DNA from: Planctomycetota bacterium
GTDB taxonomy: Bacteria > Planctomycetota > Planctomycetia > Pirellulales > UBA1268
Assembly: GCA_003669605.1 (NCBI GenBank)
Contig: QWOP01000051.1
Coordinates: 1 to 47,877 of the forward strand
Length of the DNA stretch: 47,877 bases
Direction of reading: 5' to 3'
In this document: positions 27,929 to 35,999 of the stretch, piece by piece
Position numbering within the stretch: position 1 is the stretch's first letter
How the letters are laid out: each line of letters opens with the position of its first letter
Translations under genes and position numbers: made by a program
The notes under the pieces: generated by a model
Databases searched by the model: none
The model's input: the letters and a program-made list of their open reading frames with translations, nothing else
Told to the model about the DNA's origin: nothing

Positions 27929-27977
27929 CGGGTTCCCGGAACTGTTTCCCACAGGACCAAGGTGGGACTGACGGCGC

Positions 27978-28005
27978 TTGCTGGCCGGGGGGTAGATGGT
28001 ATTCT
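27978..28005 (+). promoter_or_regulatory. Weak candidate promoter for fae
   Basis: TTGCTG and TATTCT are separated by 16 bases, about 130 bases before the fae start, in the divergent gap. Only the spacing and partial matches support it. Confidence 0.25.
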
Positions 28006-28132
28006 CGCGATTCTCCGGAAGGTGCAACCGACCGGAGGGGGGCGGACCTACGCCGAGTGCGGCGAGGCCTCCTTTCAGTGTCCCCGGGCCCTTGCTGTGC
28101 GAGAAGCCCTTTCCCCGTACGAGGAGATTGTG

Positions 28133-28627
28133 ATGTCGATGTTCATTGGCGAGGCGCTCAGCGGCGACGGCAACGAGATTGCCCACATCGATCTGCTGAT
28201 TGGGAGCAAGGATGGCCCCGTGGGCGTGGCCTTCGCCAACGCACTGGCCCATCAGACCGAGGGGCACTCAAACCTCCTCGCCGTGCTGACCCCCAACCTC
28301 GCCGTCAAGCCGGCCACCGTGATGATCACCAAGGTCACGATCAAGGGTGCCAAGCAGGCGGTGCAGATGTTTGGCCCGGCCCAGGCTGCGGTTGCCAAGG
28401 CAGTTGCTGACAGCGTTGCCGACGGCGTGATCCCCAAGAGCGATGCCGAGAACCTGGTGATCGTGTGCGGTGTCTTCATTCACTGGTTGGCCGCCGACGA
28501 CAAGAAGATTTACGAGTACAACTACGACGCCACCAAGAAGGCCATCGCCAGCGCCATGCAGGGCAAGCCGACGGTCGCCGAGATGGTTGCCGGTCGCGAT
28601 CAGGTCCATCCGTTCCGCGGTTTCTGA
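28133..28627 (+). CDS. fae: Formaldehyde-activating enzyme
   Basis: A 164-residue Fae. It starts FIGEALSGDGNEIAHIDLLI with the catalytic His18, and matches the methylotroph enzyme in long blocks: HSNLLAVLTPNLAVKP, VTIKGAKQAVQMFGPAQAAV, VCGVFIHWLAADD, and the C-terminal HPF. It catalyses condensation of formaldehyde with tetrahydromethanopterin to methylene-H4MPT. The frame opens much earlier, but the ATG at 28133 has GAGGAG 6 nt upstream and matches the family start. The mtdB-like gene follows after 159 bases with a 12-bp hairpin between them, so they may be co-transcribed. In planctomycetes the pathway probably handles formaldehyde detoxification rather than growth on methanol; that is inference. 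Confidence 0.96.
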   Translation: MSMFIGEALSGDGNEIAHIDLLIGSKDGPVGVAFANALAHQTEGHSNLLAVLTPNLAVKPATVMITKVTIKGAKQAVQMFGPAQAAVAKAVADSVADGVIPKSDAENLVIVCGVFIHWLAADDKKIYEYNYDATKKAIASAMQGKPTVAEMVAGRDQVHPFRGF

Positions 28628-28681
28628 TCTTAGACATGGTTCTTGACGGGCCCCTTGGGGCCTGTTGTTGGCTCTCGACAT

Positions 28682-28715
28682 CCGCCCGTGGCGTCGGTTT
28701 CCGCGCCACGGGCGG
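28682..28715 (+). other. 12-bp perfect hairpin between fae and the mtdB-like gene
   Basis: CCGCCCGTGGCG pairs with CGCCACGGGCGG around a 10-base loop and has no T-tract. It may stabilise the fae 3' end or attenuate transcription into mtdB. Confidence 0.5.
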
Positions 28716-28786
28716 TGTCACAGATGGACACCTCTGGCAGCAGGCCGGAGCCCGGGCCTCCGCAGCCTTCCACCGGAGTGATCACC

Positions 28787-29689
28787 ATGCCTGCCCGCAT
28801 TCTCCTCCAGTTTGACACCGATCCCCAGCCGAGTTCGTTCGATGCGGTTGTGGCAGTCGACGCCGGGGCTGAGGTGCTGCTCCGCCATGGAGGCGTGACG
28901 GCCGCCAACGTTGTGCCGCTGGTGCATGGCGCGATGTTCACCCGTGGCGGTGTGGATCTCCATGCGACGGCGATCTTTGTCGGCGGCAGTGATGTCGCCG
29001 CAGCTGAGGAGGTGTTTGCGAAGATTCAGGAGACGTTCTTTGGCCCGGTGCGGGTGTGCACATTGCTCGATCCATCGGGGGCGAACACCACCGCCGCCGC
29101 CGCCGTGGTCGCCGCCGCCCGCCACCTCGCGCTCGACGCGGCCGGATCGGAGTTGCGGGCGGTGGTCCTTGGCGGTACCGGACCTGTCGGCCAGAGAGTC
29201 GCCCGCCTGCTTGCCGGCAAGGGGGTGGCGGTCACGGTCGTCTCACGCTGCCTTGAAAGAGCCGAAGCGACCTGCAGGCGGATCACCGCCCGGCTGCCTG
29301 CGGCGCGGCTGACAAGCCTTGAATCGAGCGACCCTGCCGCCCAAGCGGGAGCACTTCCGCGGGCCCTGGCCGATGCGCAACTGGTGGTGGCCTGCGGCGC
29401 GGCAGGCGCGACCCTCCTCGACGCCCAGGGGCGCTCATGTGCTCGAGGCGCCGGTGTGCTCATCGATCTCAACGCCGTGCCGCCGGCGGGGATCGTCGGC
29501 ATCGCCGCCCAGGACAAAGCCCGACCTGATGGACACGCGGTCGTGTACGGTGCGTTGGGAGTCGGCGGCACGAAGATGAAAATCCACCGGGAGGCCATCC
29601 GGCGGCTGTTCGTGGCCCCCGCCGCGGTCCTCGATGCCGAGGAACTCCTCGCCATCGGTGAGAGTCTTGAGCGAGCCGCGGGACGGTGA
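28787..29689 (+). CDS. mtdB: NAD(P)-dependent methylene-H4MPT dehydrogenase (MtdB/MtdC family)
   Basis: A 300-residue protein. The N-terminal catalytic part has LLQFDTDPQPSSFDAVVAVD, GVTAANVVPLVHGAMFTRG and AIFVGGSDVAAAEEV. The Rossmann part has VVLGGTGPVGQRVARLLA at about residues 128-145. Later blocks are DLNAVPPAGIVGI and GALGVGGTKMKIHR. This is the layout of MtdB/MtdC, which oxidise methylene-H4MPT to methenyl-H4MPT with NAD(P). MtdB and MtdC cannot be told apart by eye, so the symbol is provisional. The ATG at 28787 has GGAG upstream. It lies directly downstream of fae and feeds the Mch reaction encoded at 36000. Confidence 0.88.
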   Translation: MPARILLQFDTDPQPSSFDAVVAVDAGAEVLLRHGGVTAANVVPLVHGAMFTRGGVDLHATAIFVGGSDVAAAEEVFAKIQETFFGPVRVCTLLDPSGANTTAAAAVVAAARHLALDAAGSELRAVVLGGTGPVGQRVARLLAGKGVAVTVVSRCLERAEATCRRITARLPAARLTSLESSDPAAQAGALPRALADAQLVVACGAAGATLLDAQGRSCARGAGVLIDLNAVPPAGIVGIAAQDKARPDGHAVVYGALGVGGTKMKIHREAIRRLFVAPAAVLDAEELLAIGESLERAAGR

Positions 29690-29747
29690 CGAACCGGTTT
29701 TGTGCGCCAGCCGATCCCCGGTCCGGGAATGCCCCTTTGAAAGGGTG

Positions 29748-30575
29748 TCAGCCCGCTGCCATCCGTCGTCGCATGATGGTGTCGATCAGCCACGGGCAGA
29801 GCCGGGCTGCGAGCGCATAGCCCTTGGCTGGCCAACCAGGAAAAACCTCCTTCCGGCGGCGCTCCAGGGCTGTCGCGATGATTCGTGCGGTGACCGCGGC
29901 CGACAGCGATCGGCCATGCGACCAGCGTGGCCTCTGGCCGACGAGGAGCGAGTCCCAAAACTCTGAATCGGTCGGCCCCAGGCTGCACAGCAGGACGTCG
30001 ATGGGGATGGTCGACAGTTCCACTCGCAACGCCGCAGCCAGGGAGTGGAGCGCACTTTTGGCTGCGCAGTAGTCGGCATGCCAAGGGAGGGGATGGAGCC
30101 CGAGGATTGATCCCACGAGCACGATCGCCGGATCCGGGCTGGCATGCAGCGCCGGCAAAGACAACCTCACCAACTCCGCAGGGGCGAGAAAATCGACTTC
30201 CATGATCCTCCGGAGCGTGGCCGGATCGGCGGATGAGAACGGCCCCACAGCCCCGCTGCCGGCTGCCGCCACCACGACGTCGATCCCCCCCAGACGGCGT
30301 TCCGCTACGGCGACGAGTTGGCTGCGGAATGCTGCCGACGTGATGTCGCCGGCGAGGATCGATACTCCGCTTGTCGCGGCGAGTTCCTCGAGCAGATGCT
30401 GCCGCCGTGCCGTTGCCAGTACCACCCCGCCGCGGCGCGACAATTCCACCGCGAGTGCCCGTCCCACTCCCGACGATCCGCCGGTGATGACCACCCGCTG
30501 TCCTGCCAAACGCCGTCGGCTCAAGCGGTGCAGGCCAGGGGAGGTGTTTGCAGTCGGACTCGCTGGCTGGGGCAT
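29748..30575 (-). CDS. Short-chain dehydrogenase/reductase
   Basis: A 275-residue classical SDR. It has the cofactor motif VVITGGSSGVGRALAVEL, the NNAG-equivalent VVAAAGSGAVGPF, a catalytic Ser in VLVGSILG, and YCAAK as the Tyr-x3-Lys pair. The strand after the first motif ends in ATARR, favouring NADP. The start at 30575 has GAGG 9 nt upstream; ATGs at 30599 and 30611 are alternatives. It follows hflX by 116 bases in the same direction and may be the last gene of the FHA-rsgA-hflX operon. A link to the adjacent one-carbon genes is possible but unproven. Confidence 0.85.
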   Translation of the reverse strand: MPQPASPTANTSPGLHRLSRRRLAGQRVVITGGSSGVGRALAVELSRRGGVVLATARRQHLLEELAATSGVSILAGDITSAAFRSQLVAVAERRLGGIDVVVAAAGSGAVGPFSSADPATLRRIMEVDFLAPAELVRLSLPALHASPDPAIVLVGSILGLHPLPWHADYCAAKSALHSLAAALRVELSTIPIDVLLCSLGPTDSEFWDSLLVGQRPRWSHGRSLSAAVTARIIATALERRRKEVFPGWPAKGYALAARLCPWLIDTIMRRRMAAG

Positions 30576-30691
30576 GGAAAGGCCTCGCAGACTGTGCATG
30601 CAATGCGTCACCGCTTGAGGCGCTGCCCGTCAACCCGTGGCACGAGCCGTCCTGTCCTGCGGTGAATCGAGTGGGGAGGCGCCCGAGAGAG

Positions 30692-32047
30692 TCAGGAAGG
30701 ACTTCTGCCACCATCTGCCAGGATATCGTCCGCCGGCAGCGGGACAGCGACAGACGGCGCGGTGGCCGGGGAGTGGGAGTGGATCTCTGCCTCGGCCGGA
30801 TCGATGCGGCCGAGCATCGCAGTCGGGATCCGGCAGTGGACGGTGACGGTGTTCTCATCGAAGTGCCGCGAGAGCACCTCGCCATGTGCCGCCAGCCACG
30901 CCATCAAACGGCCATTGCCGGCCGTGGTGCGGACATCGACGTCACGGAAATTTCTTCCCATGCAGTCGCTGGTGGCGCGGATCAGTTCCGGGATGCCTGC
31001 GCCGCTGCGAGCCGAGATTGCGATGGCGTGTGGATAGCGCGCCAGAAGGGAGTCGAGCTGCGAGCGGTCGGAGATTGCGTCGACCTTGTTGAGGACCAGG
31101 AGCGTGTCCTTGGCGTCAACCTCCAGTTCGGTGAGGACATCGCGGACGGCCGTGATCTGGGAGTCGACCTGCGGGCTCGAGGCATCGGCGACATGGAGGA
31201 GGAGATCGGCCGCTCTGGTCTCTTCGAGGGTGGCCCGGAAACTGGCGATCAATCGGTGGGGAAGATCGCGGATGAAGCCCACGGTGTCGCTGATCAGCAC
31301 CGGCCCCCAGCCATCGAGCCTCCAGCGCCGCGTCCGGGTGTCGAGCGTGGCGAAGAGTTTGTTGGCGGCCAATTCGTCGGAACCGGTGAGCGTGTTGAGG
31401 AGGGTGCTCTTTCCGGCGTTGGTGTATCCCACCAGTGAGACGGTCATGTGGTCCTGCCGCGCTGCAACCTGGCGTTCCTTGCGGCCGTGGATGGTGATTA
31501 ATTCCTGCCGCAGGTCGTGGATCCGTTTCTCCACCAACCGGCGATCGACCTCCAACTGCTTCTCGCCCGGGCCGCGCATGCCGATCCCCATCTTCAGGCG
31601 AGAGAGATGGGTCCACAGCTGCTTGAGGCGGGGAAACGAGTATTCCAGTTGCGCCAGTTCCACTGCGAGCCGTGCTTCATAGGTCCGCGCCCGGACGGCG
31701 AAGATGTCGAGGATCACCTCTGAGCGGTCGAGGACCTTTGTCTTCAGGGCGTTTTCCAGGTTGCGGGTCTGGGCCGGGGAGAGGTCGTTGTCGAAGATCA
31801 CGGCGTCGGCGTCGTGGTGAGCGACCAGCGCCGCCAGTTCGACCACCTTGCCCTTGCCCAGGTAGGTGGTCTGATCGGGGCTCTCGCGTCGCTGCGTCAG
31901 TTCGGCGGTCACTACCGCTCCCGCCGATTCCGCCAGTCCGCGCATTTCCGCCAGCGGATTCTCAGGGTCGACAGGGGGCGTCAGCAGCACCCCGACGAGT
32001 ACTGCCTTCTCGCTGTGGACGCTGGTGATCCGGGACCGCTCTGTCAC
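30692..32047 (-). CDS. hflX: GTPase HflX
   Basis: A 451-residue HflX. The N-terminal domain contains the family motif TTYLGKGKVVELAALV and the nucleotide-binding part DAVIFDNDLSPAQTRNLE. The linker has RLKMGIGMRGPGEKQLEVDR. The G domain has G1 GYTNAGKS (about 207-213), the switch region KLFATLDTRTRRW, G3 DTVGFIRDLP and G4 NKVD. It acts on ribosomes, splitting stalled or heat-damaged ones. The start is a GTG that overlaps the rsgA stop as GTGA, with GGAGG 7 nt upstream, so the two ribosome GTPases are translationally coupled. A tail of about 35 residues follows the usual end. Confidence 0.95.
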   Translation of the reverse strand: MTERSRITSVHSEKAVLVGVLLTPPVDPENPLAEMRGLAESAGAVVTAELTQRRESPDQTTYLGKGKVVELAALVAHHDADAVIFDNDLSPAQTRNLENALKTKVLDRSEVILDIFAVRARTYEARLAVELAQLEYSFPRLKQLWTHLSRLKMGIGMRGPGEKQLEVDRRLVEKRIHDLRQELITIHGRKERQVAARQDHMTVSLVGYTNAGKSTLLNTLTGSDELAANKLFATLDTRTRRWRLDGWGPVLISDTVGFIRDLPHRLIASFRATLEETRAADLLLHVADASSPQVDSQITAVRDVLTELEVDAKDTLLVLNKVDAISDRSQLDSLLARYPHAIAISARSGAGIPELIRATSDCMGRNFRDVDVRTTAGNGRLMAWLAAHGEVLSRHFDENTVTVHCRIPTAMLGRIDPAEAEIHSHSPATAPSVAVPLPADDILADGGRSPS

Positions 32048-33180
32048 TCGTCGTCCTCCGTGGTGTCGCCGAGGTTGGCTGCCAGGTGGCAGCAACTCTC
32101 CCAGCGTCGCGTGTCGAGGAGACCGTCGGCCACGGCATGTTTGACGCCGCAGTCGGTCTCGTGGCTATGGGTGCAGTCTGGGAAGCGGCACAGGTTGGCG
32201 ATCGGTCGCAGGTCGCGGAATGCGGCTGGTACCTCCGCCGGCACAATCTCCCATAACTGGAACTGCCGCACCCCCGGCGTGTCGACAAACGAGCCGCCGA
32301 ACGAGTGGGGGAGGAGACGCGCCGTGGTAGTCGTGTGCCGCCCCTTGTCGTTGTCGCGGCTCACCGCCCCGATGGGGAGAACGAGTCCGGGCTCGAGCCA
32401 GTTGAGAATCGATGACTTGCCGACGCCGCTCTGACCAACGACGGCTGTCACCCGGTCGCGGAGTTCGACGCGAAGGCGATCCAGCCCCATGCCCGTGACC
32501 GTGGAGCAGAGTACCACGCGGTATCCCATCCGCGCGTAGACGCCGGCTAAGGGGACGAGCGTCGCGGCAGGAACGAGGTCGGCTTTGTTGAGGCAGATCA
32601 TCGGTTGGATGCCGGAGGATTCGGCCGCCACCAAGAGGCGGTCGATGAGGCCCGGCTTGAGATGGGGCTCGGCAGCGCTGCCGACGATCAGCAGTTGATC
32701 GACGTTGGCAACGATCACGTGACGGCGTCCCCGACTGGAGCGGGCGATTTCGTTGCGCCGCGTCTCCACGGAGTGGATGGAGGCGTCCGGGAGCGCCGTG
32801 GAGGGCACGGAGGCCGTCGATCGCACCACGACCCAGTCGCCGGCGACGACCGGATGCCTCTGGTTGGTCACCAGGGTCCGGAGCACGCGCCGGGTTGTGC
32901 AGCGGGCGACGCTCCCGTCTTCCCGGCGGACAAAACTCTCCAATCCATGGACATGGAGCACCTGCCCGCGCCAGGATAGTGCTGGATCGGCGGGGCCGTC
33001 TCCGGCATCGATCACCGTCCGCTTCCGCGTCAGGTCGCCCTTGCCGGAGAGCCGTTCCGATGTGGCCTGATCGGCGACTGCGTCTGGATCGCGGCCGAGC
33101 GAACGGGTGAGGTCGCCCCCGCGACAACGCCCCGAGCGGTTCTTGCGGAAATCGAACCGTATCTTGCGGGGTTTTGCCAT
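32044..33180 (-). CDS. rsgA: Ribosome small-subunit GTPase RsgA (YjeQ)
   Basis: A 378-residue RsgA. A basic N-terminal extension of about 65 residues precedes the OB-fold (VVAGDWVVV). The G domain is circularly permuted: G4 LNKADLV comes before G1 GQSGVGKSS (about 249-257), then G2/G3 TTTTARLLPH and DTPGVRQF. The C-terminal zinc motif is C-x5-C-x-H-x5-C (CRFPDCTHSHETDC). It helps mature the 30S subunit. It sits between the FHA gene (9-base gap) and hflX (4-base overlap). The N-terminal extension (KIRFDFRKNR) resembles planctomycete homologues as I recall them. Confidence 0.96.
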   Translation of the reverse strand: MAKPRKIRFDFRKNRSGRCRGGDLTRSLGRDPDAVADQATSERLSGKGDLTRKRTVIDAGDGPADPALSWRGQVLHVHGLESFVRREDGSVARCTTRRVLRTLVTNQRHPVVAGDWVVVRSTASVPSTALPDASIHSVETRRNEIARSSRGRRHVIVANVDQLLIVGSAAEPHLKPGLIDRLLVAAESSGIQPMICLNKADLVPAATLVPLAGVYARMGYRVVLCSTVTGMGLDRLRVELRDRVTAVVGQSGVGKSSILNWLEPGLVLPIGAVSRDNDKGRHTTTTARLLPHSFGGSFVDTPGVRQFQLWEIVPAEVPAAFRDLRPIANLCRFPDCTHSHETDCGVKHAVADGLLDTRRWESCCHLAANLGDTTEDDE

Positions 33181-33189
33181 GCAGCCGGT

Positions 33190-33654
33190 TCAGGACCCCA
33201 CCGCCGGAGGCGGGGGGGCGTCGGGCCGACGTGATCCCTGACGGCTGGCAGAGGAGGGGGGGGCGAGCGGACGCTGGTTCCGCGACTCCAGCCCGGCTGA
33301 TTCGAGCAGGCTTTTTCCAAAAGGGTTGAACGGCGCTTGGTTGGCCGGTGCGGCAACGGCCCCCAACTTCGAGGGCTCGTAGGCGATCTCAAAATGGTGC
33401 CTTGCCACGGAAAGTTTGTCGCCCGGGTCGAGTTGGTGCTCGCTGACCCTCATGCCGTTGACCTTGGTGCCGTTGCTACTGGCCAGATCCTTCACGTGCC
33501 AGCGGCCATCCACCAGCGATAACTCACAGTGCGATCCTGAGACGTTGGGGAAGCGGAGGACGATGTCCGCGCTCTCGCGACGGCCCACGACGAGCGTCGA
33601 TTTGAGCAACGGAATGGGGTCGCCGCCCCCTTGCGGGATCAATTCGCCATACAT
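33190..33654 (-). CDS. FHA-domain protein
   Basis: A 154-residue protein. Residues about 15-95 form a forkhead-associated domain: LLKSTLVVGRRESADIVL, PNVSGSHCELSL, DLASSNGTKVNGMRV and DKLSVARHHFEI. The Gly-Arg, Ser-x-x-His and Asn-Gly residues that read phosphothreonine are all present. The C-terminal third is Pro/Ser/Arg-rich and probably disordered. A TTG at 33705 with AGAGGGA upstream is an alternative start, but MYGEL fits the usual planctomycete N terminus. It heads an apparent operon with rsgA and hflX, divergent from rnpB. The phosphorylated partner is unknown. Confidence 0.8.
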   Translation of the reverse strand: MYGELIPQGGGDPIPLLKSTLVVGRRESADIVLRFPNVSGSHCELSLVDGRWHVKDLASSNGTKVNGMRVSEHQLDPGDKLSVARHHFEIAYEPSKLGAVAAPANQAPFNPFGKSLLESAGLESRNQRPLAPPSSASRQGSRRPDAPPPPAVGS

Positions 33655-33780
33655 GGATGGGATTACGCGGTCTCCAGGCTGTTGGTTCGGGACCGGCTCT
33701 CCCAAATCTACGTCCCTCTCACCGGTCGGTCAAAACCAGCGCCTGCTTCTGCGGGTGAGGTACGATTGGGTGTGACGAGT

Positions 33781-34241
33781 TCGGGGAGAGGGATCGGAGG
33801 GGATCGGATGACCGTCGGCCGGGAGAGTCCGACCGGAGCCCGTGAGGGCCACCGGCAGGGAATGCCCCGGCGGGAGGAAAGTCCGGGCTCCAGAGGGCGC
33901 GATGGTGGGTAACGCCCACCGGCCGTGAGGCCAGGGACAGTGCCACAGAAAACAGACCGCCGGCAGGTTCGCCTGCCGGTAAGGGTGAAACGGTGAGGTA
34001 AGAGCTCACCAGCGGACCGGGTGACCGGTCCGGCTTGGTAAACCCCATCGGGAGCAAGGCCAAGCAGGAATGAGACCGGCCCTCGGGCCGGCGCGAAACG
34101 GCCCGTTTCGCACCCACTTCCGGGTCGGCTGCTGGAGACGCCGGGCAACCGGCGTCCTAGAGAAATGGTCATCGCCGCGCTCCTCGCAAGAGGGCCGCGG
34201 AACAAAACCCGGCTTACAGGTCCGCTCCATCCCTCTCCCCG
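33781..34241 (+). ncRNA. rnpB: RNase P RNA, type A-like
   Basis: The P4 strands are typical: GGAGGAAAGTCCGGGCTCC near 33875 and ACAAAACCCGGCTTACAGG near 34202. Between them lie the conserved blocks with GACAGTGCCACAGAAAACAG, GGTAAGAGCTCACCAGCG and AAGGCCAAGCAGGAATG. The ends pair as a long P1: CGGGGAGAGGGAT-c-GGAG with CTCC-ATCCCTCTCCCCG. The RNA removes tRNA 5' leaders with the RnpA protein encoded at 43025. A weak -10, TACGAT, lies at 33761. The 3' strand of P1 falls inside the first of three 56-bp tandem repeats, so the true 3' end is uncertain by tens of bases. Confidence 0.92.
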
Positions 34242-34370
34242 GCCCCGTCCGCTCACGTAGATCGCTTCTTTTCCACACCGCTCCATCCCTCTCCCCGGCC
34301 CCGTCCGCTCGCTCAAGACGCTTCTCTTCCACGCCGCTCCATTCCCTCTCCCCGGCCCCGTCCGCTCACG
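34223..34370 (+). repeat. Three tandem 56-bp repeats at the rnpB 3' end
   Basis: Units begin at 34223, 34279 and 34335 with CGCTCCATCCCTCTCCCCGG and continue CCCCGTCCGCTC. The third has one extra T and diverges after about 35 bases. The 56-bp period is not a multiple of three. The first unit is the 3' strand of the RNase P RNA P1 helix, and the last contains the stop codon of the gene at 34366. Confidence 0.9.
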
Positions 34371-34839
34371 CCGAGCGCTCGAGATCCGAGCCGTCAGCGT
34401 CCTCCCCGGGGCGGATGGTCGACAAATCCCGTCGCTCCGCCTCGTCGAGCATCTTCAGGAGTTTGGAGATGCACAGCGTATTGATGCTCACCCGCATCCC
34501 CTCGGCCTCGGCTTTGAGCGTCTCGTGGAGCGCCCGCGGCATCCGCACCGTCACCACCCGCTGGGCCTCCCGACTGGAAGGGCGGTCGCGTTGCCGGCTC
34601 CGCAGATCGTCGAGCATCTCCCTGATCCTGGCGTACTGCGGCGAGCATTCGAAATGGGAGAGGTCGGCGGTGTCGCGGAACGTCCGGCGGACAATCCCCT
34701 CCACCCCCAGCACCTCCCGGAAGAACACCACCCAGTCCGGCGACATGGCATGGAGTCGCTCGGCCACTTGGAGCACGGCGGTGGCCTGCTGGCTGGTGGC
34801 ATCTGCGGAGGGGAAAGCGGCGTCGGAAGTGCTGGCCAT
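34366..34839 (-). CDS. Ribbon-helix-helix (HicB/Arc-like) protein
   Basis: A 157-residue protein. The C-terminal half has a ribbon-helix-helix DNA-binding fold: the strand RVVTVRMPRALHETLKAEAE followed by the helix GMRVSINTLCISKLLKMLDE. The N-terminal half (PDWVVFFREVLGVEGIVRRT and FECSPQYARIREMLDDL) is helical and resembles no family I can name. Single RHH proteins of this kind are often annotated as HicB-like antitoxins, but no toxin gene is adjacent. Its stop codon lies in the third 56-bp repeat, so the end of the protein was probably shaped by the duplication. It converges on rnpB. Function unknown; probably a DNA-binding regulator. Confidence 0.65.
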   Translation of the reverse strand: MASTSDAAFPSADATSQQATAVLQVAERLHAMSPDWVVFFREVLGVEGIVRRTFRDTADLSHFECSPQYARIREMLDDLRSRQRDRPSSREAQRVVTVRMPRALHETLKAEAEGMRVSINTLCISKLLKMLDEAERRDLSTIRPGEDADGSDLERSA

Positions 34840-35099
34840 TGCGGGTTTGTCCTGAGGAACAGTGCGTGCGGAACCCGTCGAGGGCCCGCTTGTGACTGCA
34901 TGCTTGCGCGACGGTCAAGTCGCAGCAGAAAGTGCCATCACAGCAACGACTTACGGCGACATGTAGGGCACCGACTTTTTTTCAGGCAGGAGTGCCATTT
35001 CTGGTGGCAGTGGGTGCCCTGCGCAGAAAAGAGGCAGTCGCCGGGAGTCGCATTTCCCAACTGTCCGGCTTGTGACGGCCCCAGAAAGCCAGTTCAAGT

Positions 35100-35996
35100 T
35101 CAGCCGTCCAGTGGCCGAACACGGGTTTCTGCCCAGCGAACGAGGGCTGTGGTGGGATCGAGGCCGGTGGCCGCTTCCAGCCCCCGCCAGCCGGGGACGG
35201 CATTCACCTCCAGGACCAGCACCCGCCCGTCGCTGGCGGGGAGAATGTCGACCCCCGCCACCTCGACCTCCAGGACCCCGGCCGCCCGGCGGGCCAGACT
35301 GATCCAGTCGGCGGGAGGAGCGAAGGGCTCGGCCGTCCCGCCGCGGGCCAGATTGGTCCGCCAGTCGGTGGTGCTGGAACGACGGATGGCAAACACCTCT
35401 TCACCAATCAAGAGAATCCGAACATCCCAACCTCCGTGGGGAACGAACTCCTGGAGGTAGGTGGCGATTCCCTCCGGGGCTTCACCGGCAGCGTCCTGGA
35501 GCGGTTTGAGGTGTGCGGCCGTGGAGATCCGTTCGATGCCGCGCCCTTCCGAGCCGAAGAGAGGCTTCACAACGGCATCTCCTCCCAGCGACTCCCAGGC
35601 CCGGCCGATCCCCCCGGCGTCCTGGGCCACCACCGTGGCTGGCACCGCGATCCCGGCAGCGGCCAGTCTGGCCAGCGACAGGTATTTGTCGATCGCCGTC
35701 TCTAGGGAGCGTGGGCTGTTGATCACCGGAGTGCCGCGGGCGGCGAGTCGTCCCAGCAGATCCATGCGGAGAATCACTTCTTCCAGTCCGCCGCCTGGCA
35801 TGCCACGGACGACCACCACGTCGGCCTCCTCAAGGGCGACTGGCAGGAAGGTTTCCACCGCGGTGGCGGCTGGGGAGATGCAGGCGGCCATCTCCCGCCA
35901 GCGGACCATCTCCACCGCGTGTCCCCGAGAGGTGGCGCAGGTGCCGATTCGTCGCATGTGCCAGGCAGACGGTTCGCCGATCGCCACCAGTCGCAT
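35100..35996 (-). CDS. RimK-like ATP-grasp ligase downstream of mch
   Basis: A 298-residue ATP-grasp protein. The N-terminal part has RLVAIGEPSAWHM and VVVRGMPGG. The RimK-like core has INSPRSLETAIDKYLSLARL, VVKPLFGSEGRGI, YLQEFVPHGGWDVRILLIG, WRTNLARGG and VLEVNAVPGWRGLE. RimK relatives add Glu or other amino acids to carboxyl groups; in archaea MptN adds Glu to tetrahydromethanopterin, and methylotrophs have a RimK-like gene next to mch. The ATG follows the mch stop by only 3 bases, so the pair is coupled. A role in modifying the H4MPT side chain is inferred from this context; the substrate is not proven. Confidence 0.8.
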   Translation of the reverse strand: MRLVAIGEPSAWHMRRIGTCATSRGHAVEMVRWREMAACISPAATAVETFLPVALEEADVVVVRGMPGGGLEEVILRMDLLGRLAARGTPVINSPRSLETAIDKYLSLARLAAAGIAVPATVVAQDAGGIGRAWESLGGDAVVKPLFGSEGRGIERISTAAHLKPLQDAAGEAPEGIATYLQEFVPHGGWDVRILLIGEEVFAIRRSSTTDWRTNLARGGTAEPFAPPADWISLARRAAGVLEVEVAGVDILPASDGRVLVLEVNAVPGWRGLEAATGLDPTTALVRWAETRVRPLDG

Positions 35997-35999
35997 CGC

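Noticed and set aside
34006-34332. Minus-strand repeat protein (ERTGPGRGMER-like) across rnpB and its repeats
   Set aside because: The 56-bp period shifts frame at every copy, and the region is the RNase P RNA on the other strand.
34918-35030. Possible terminator or small RNA around the T-tract at 34975
   Set aside because: The flanking GTGCC/GGGCAC pairing is short with a very long loop, and no plus-strand gene ends here.
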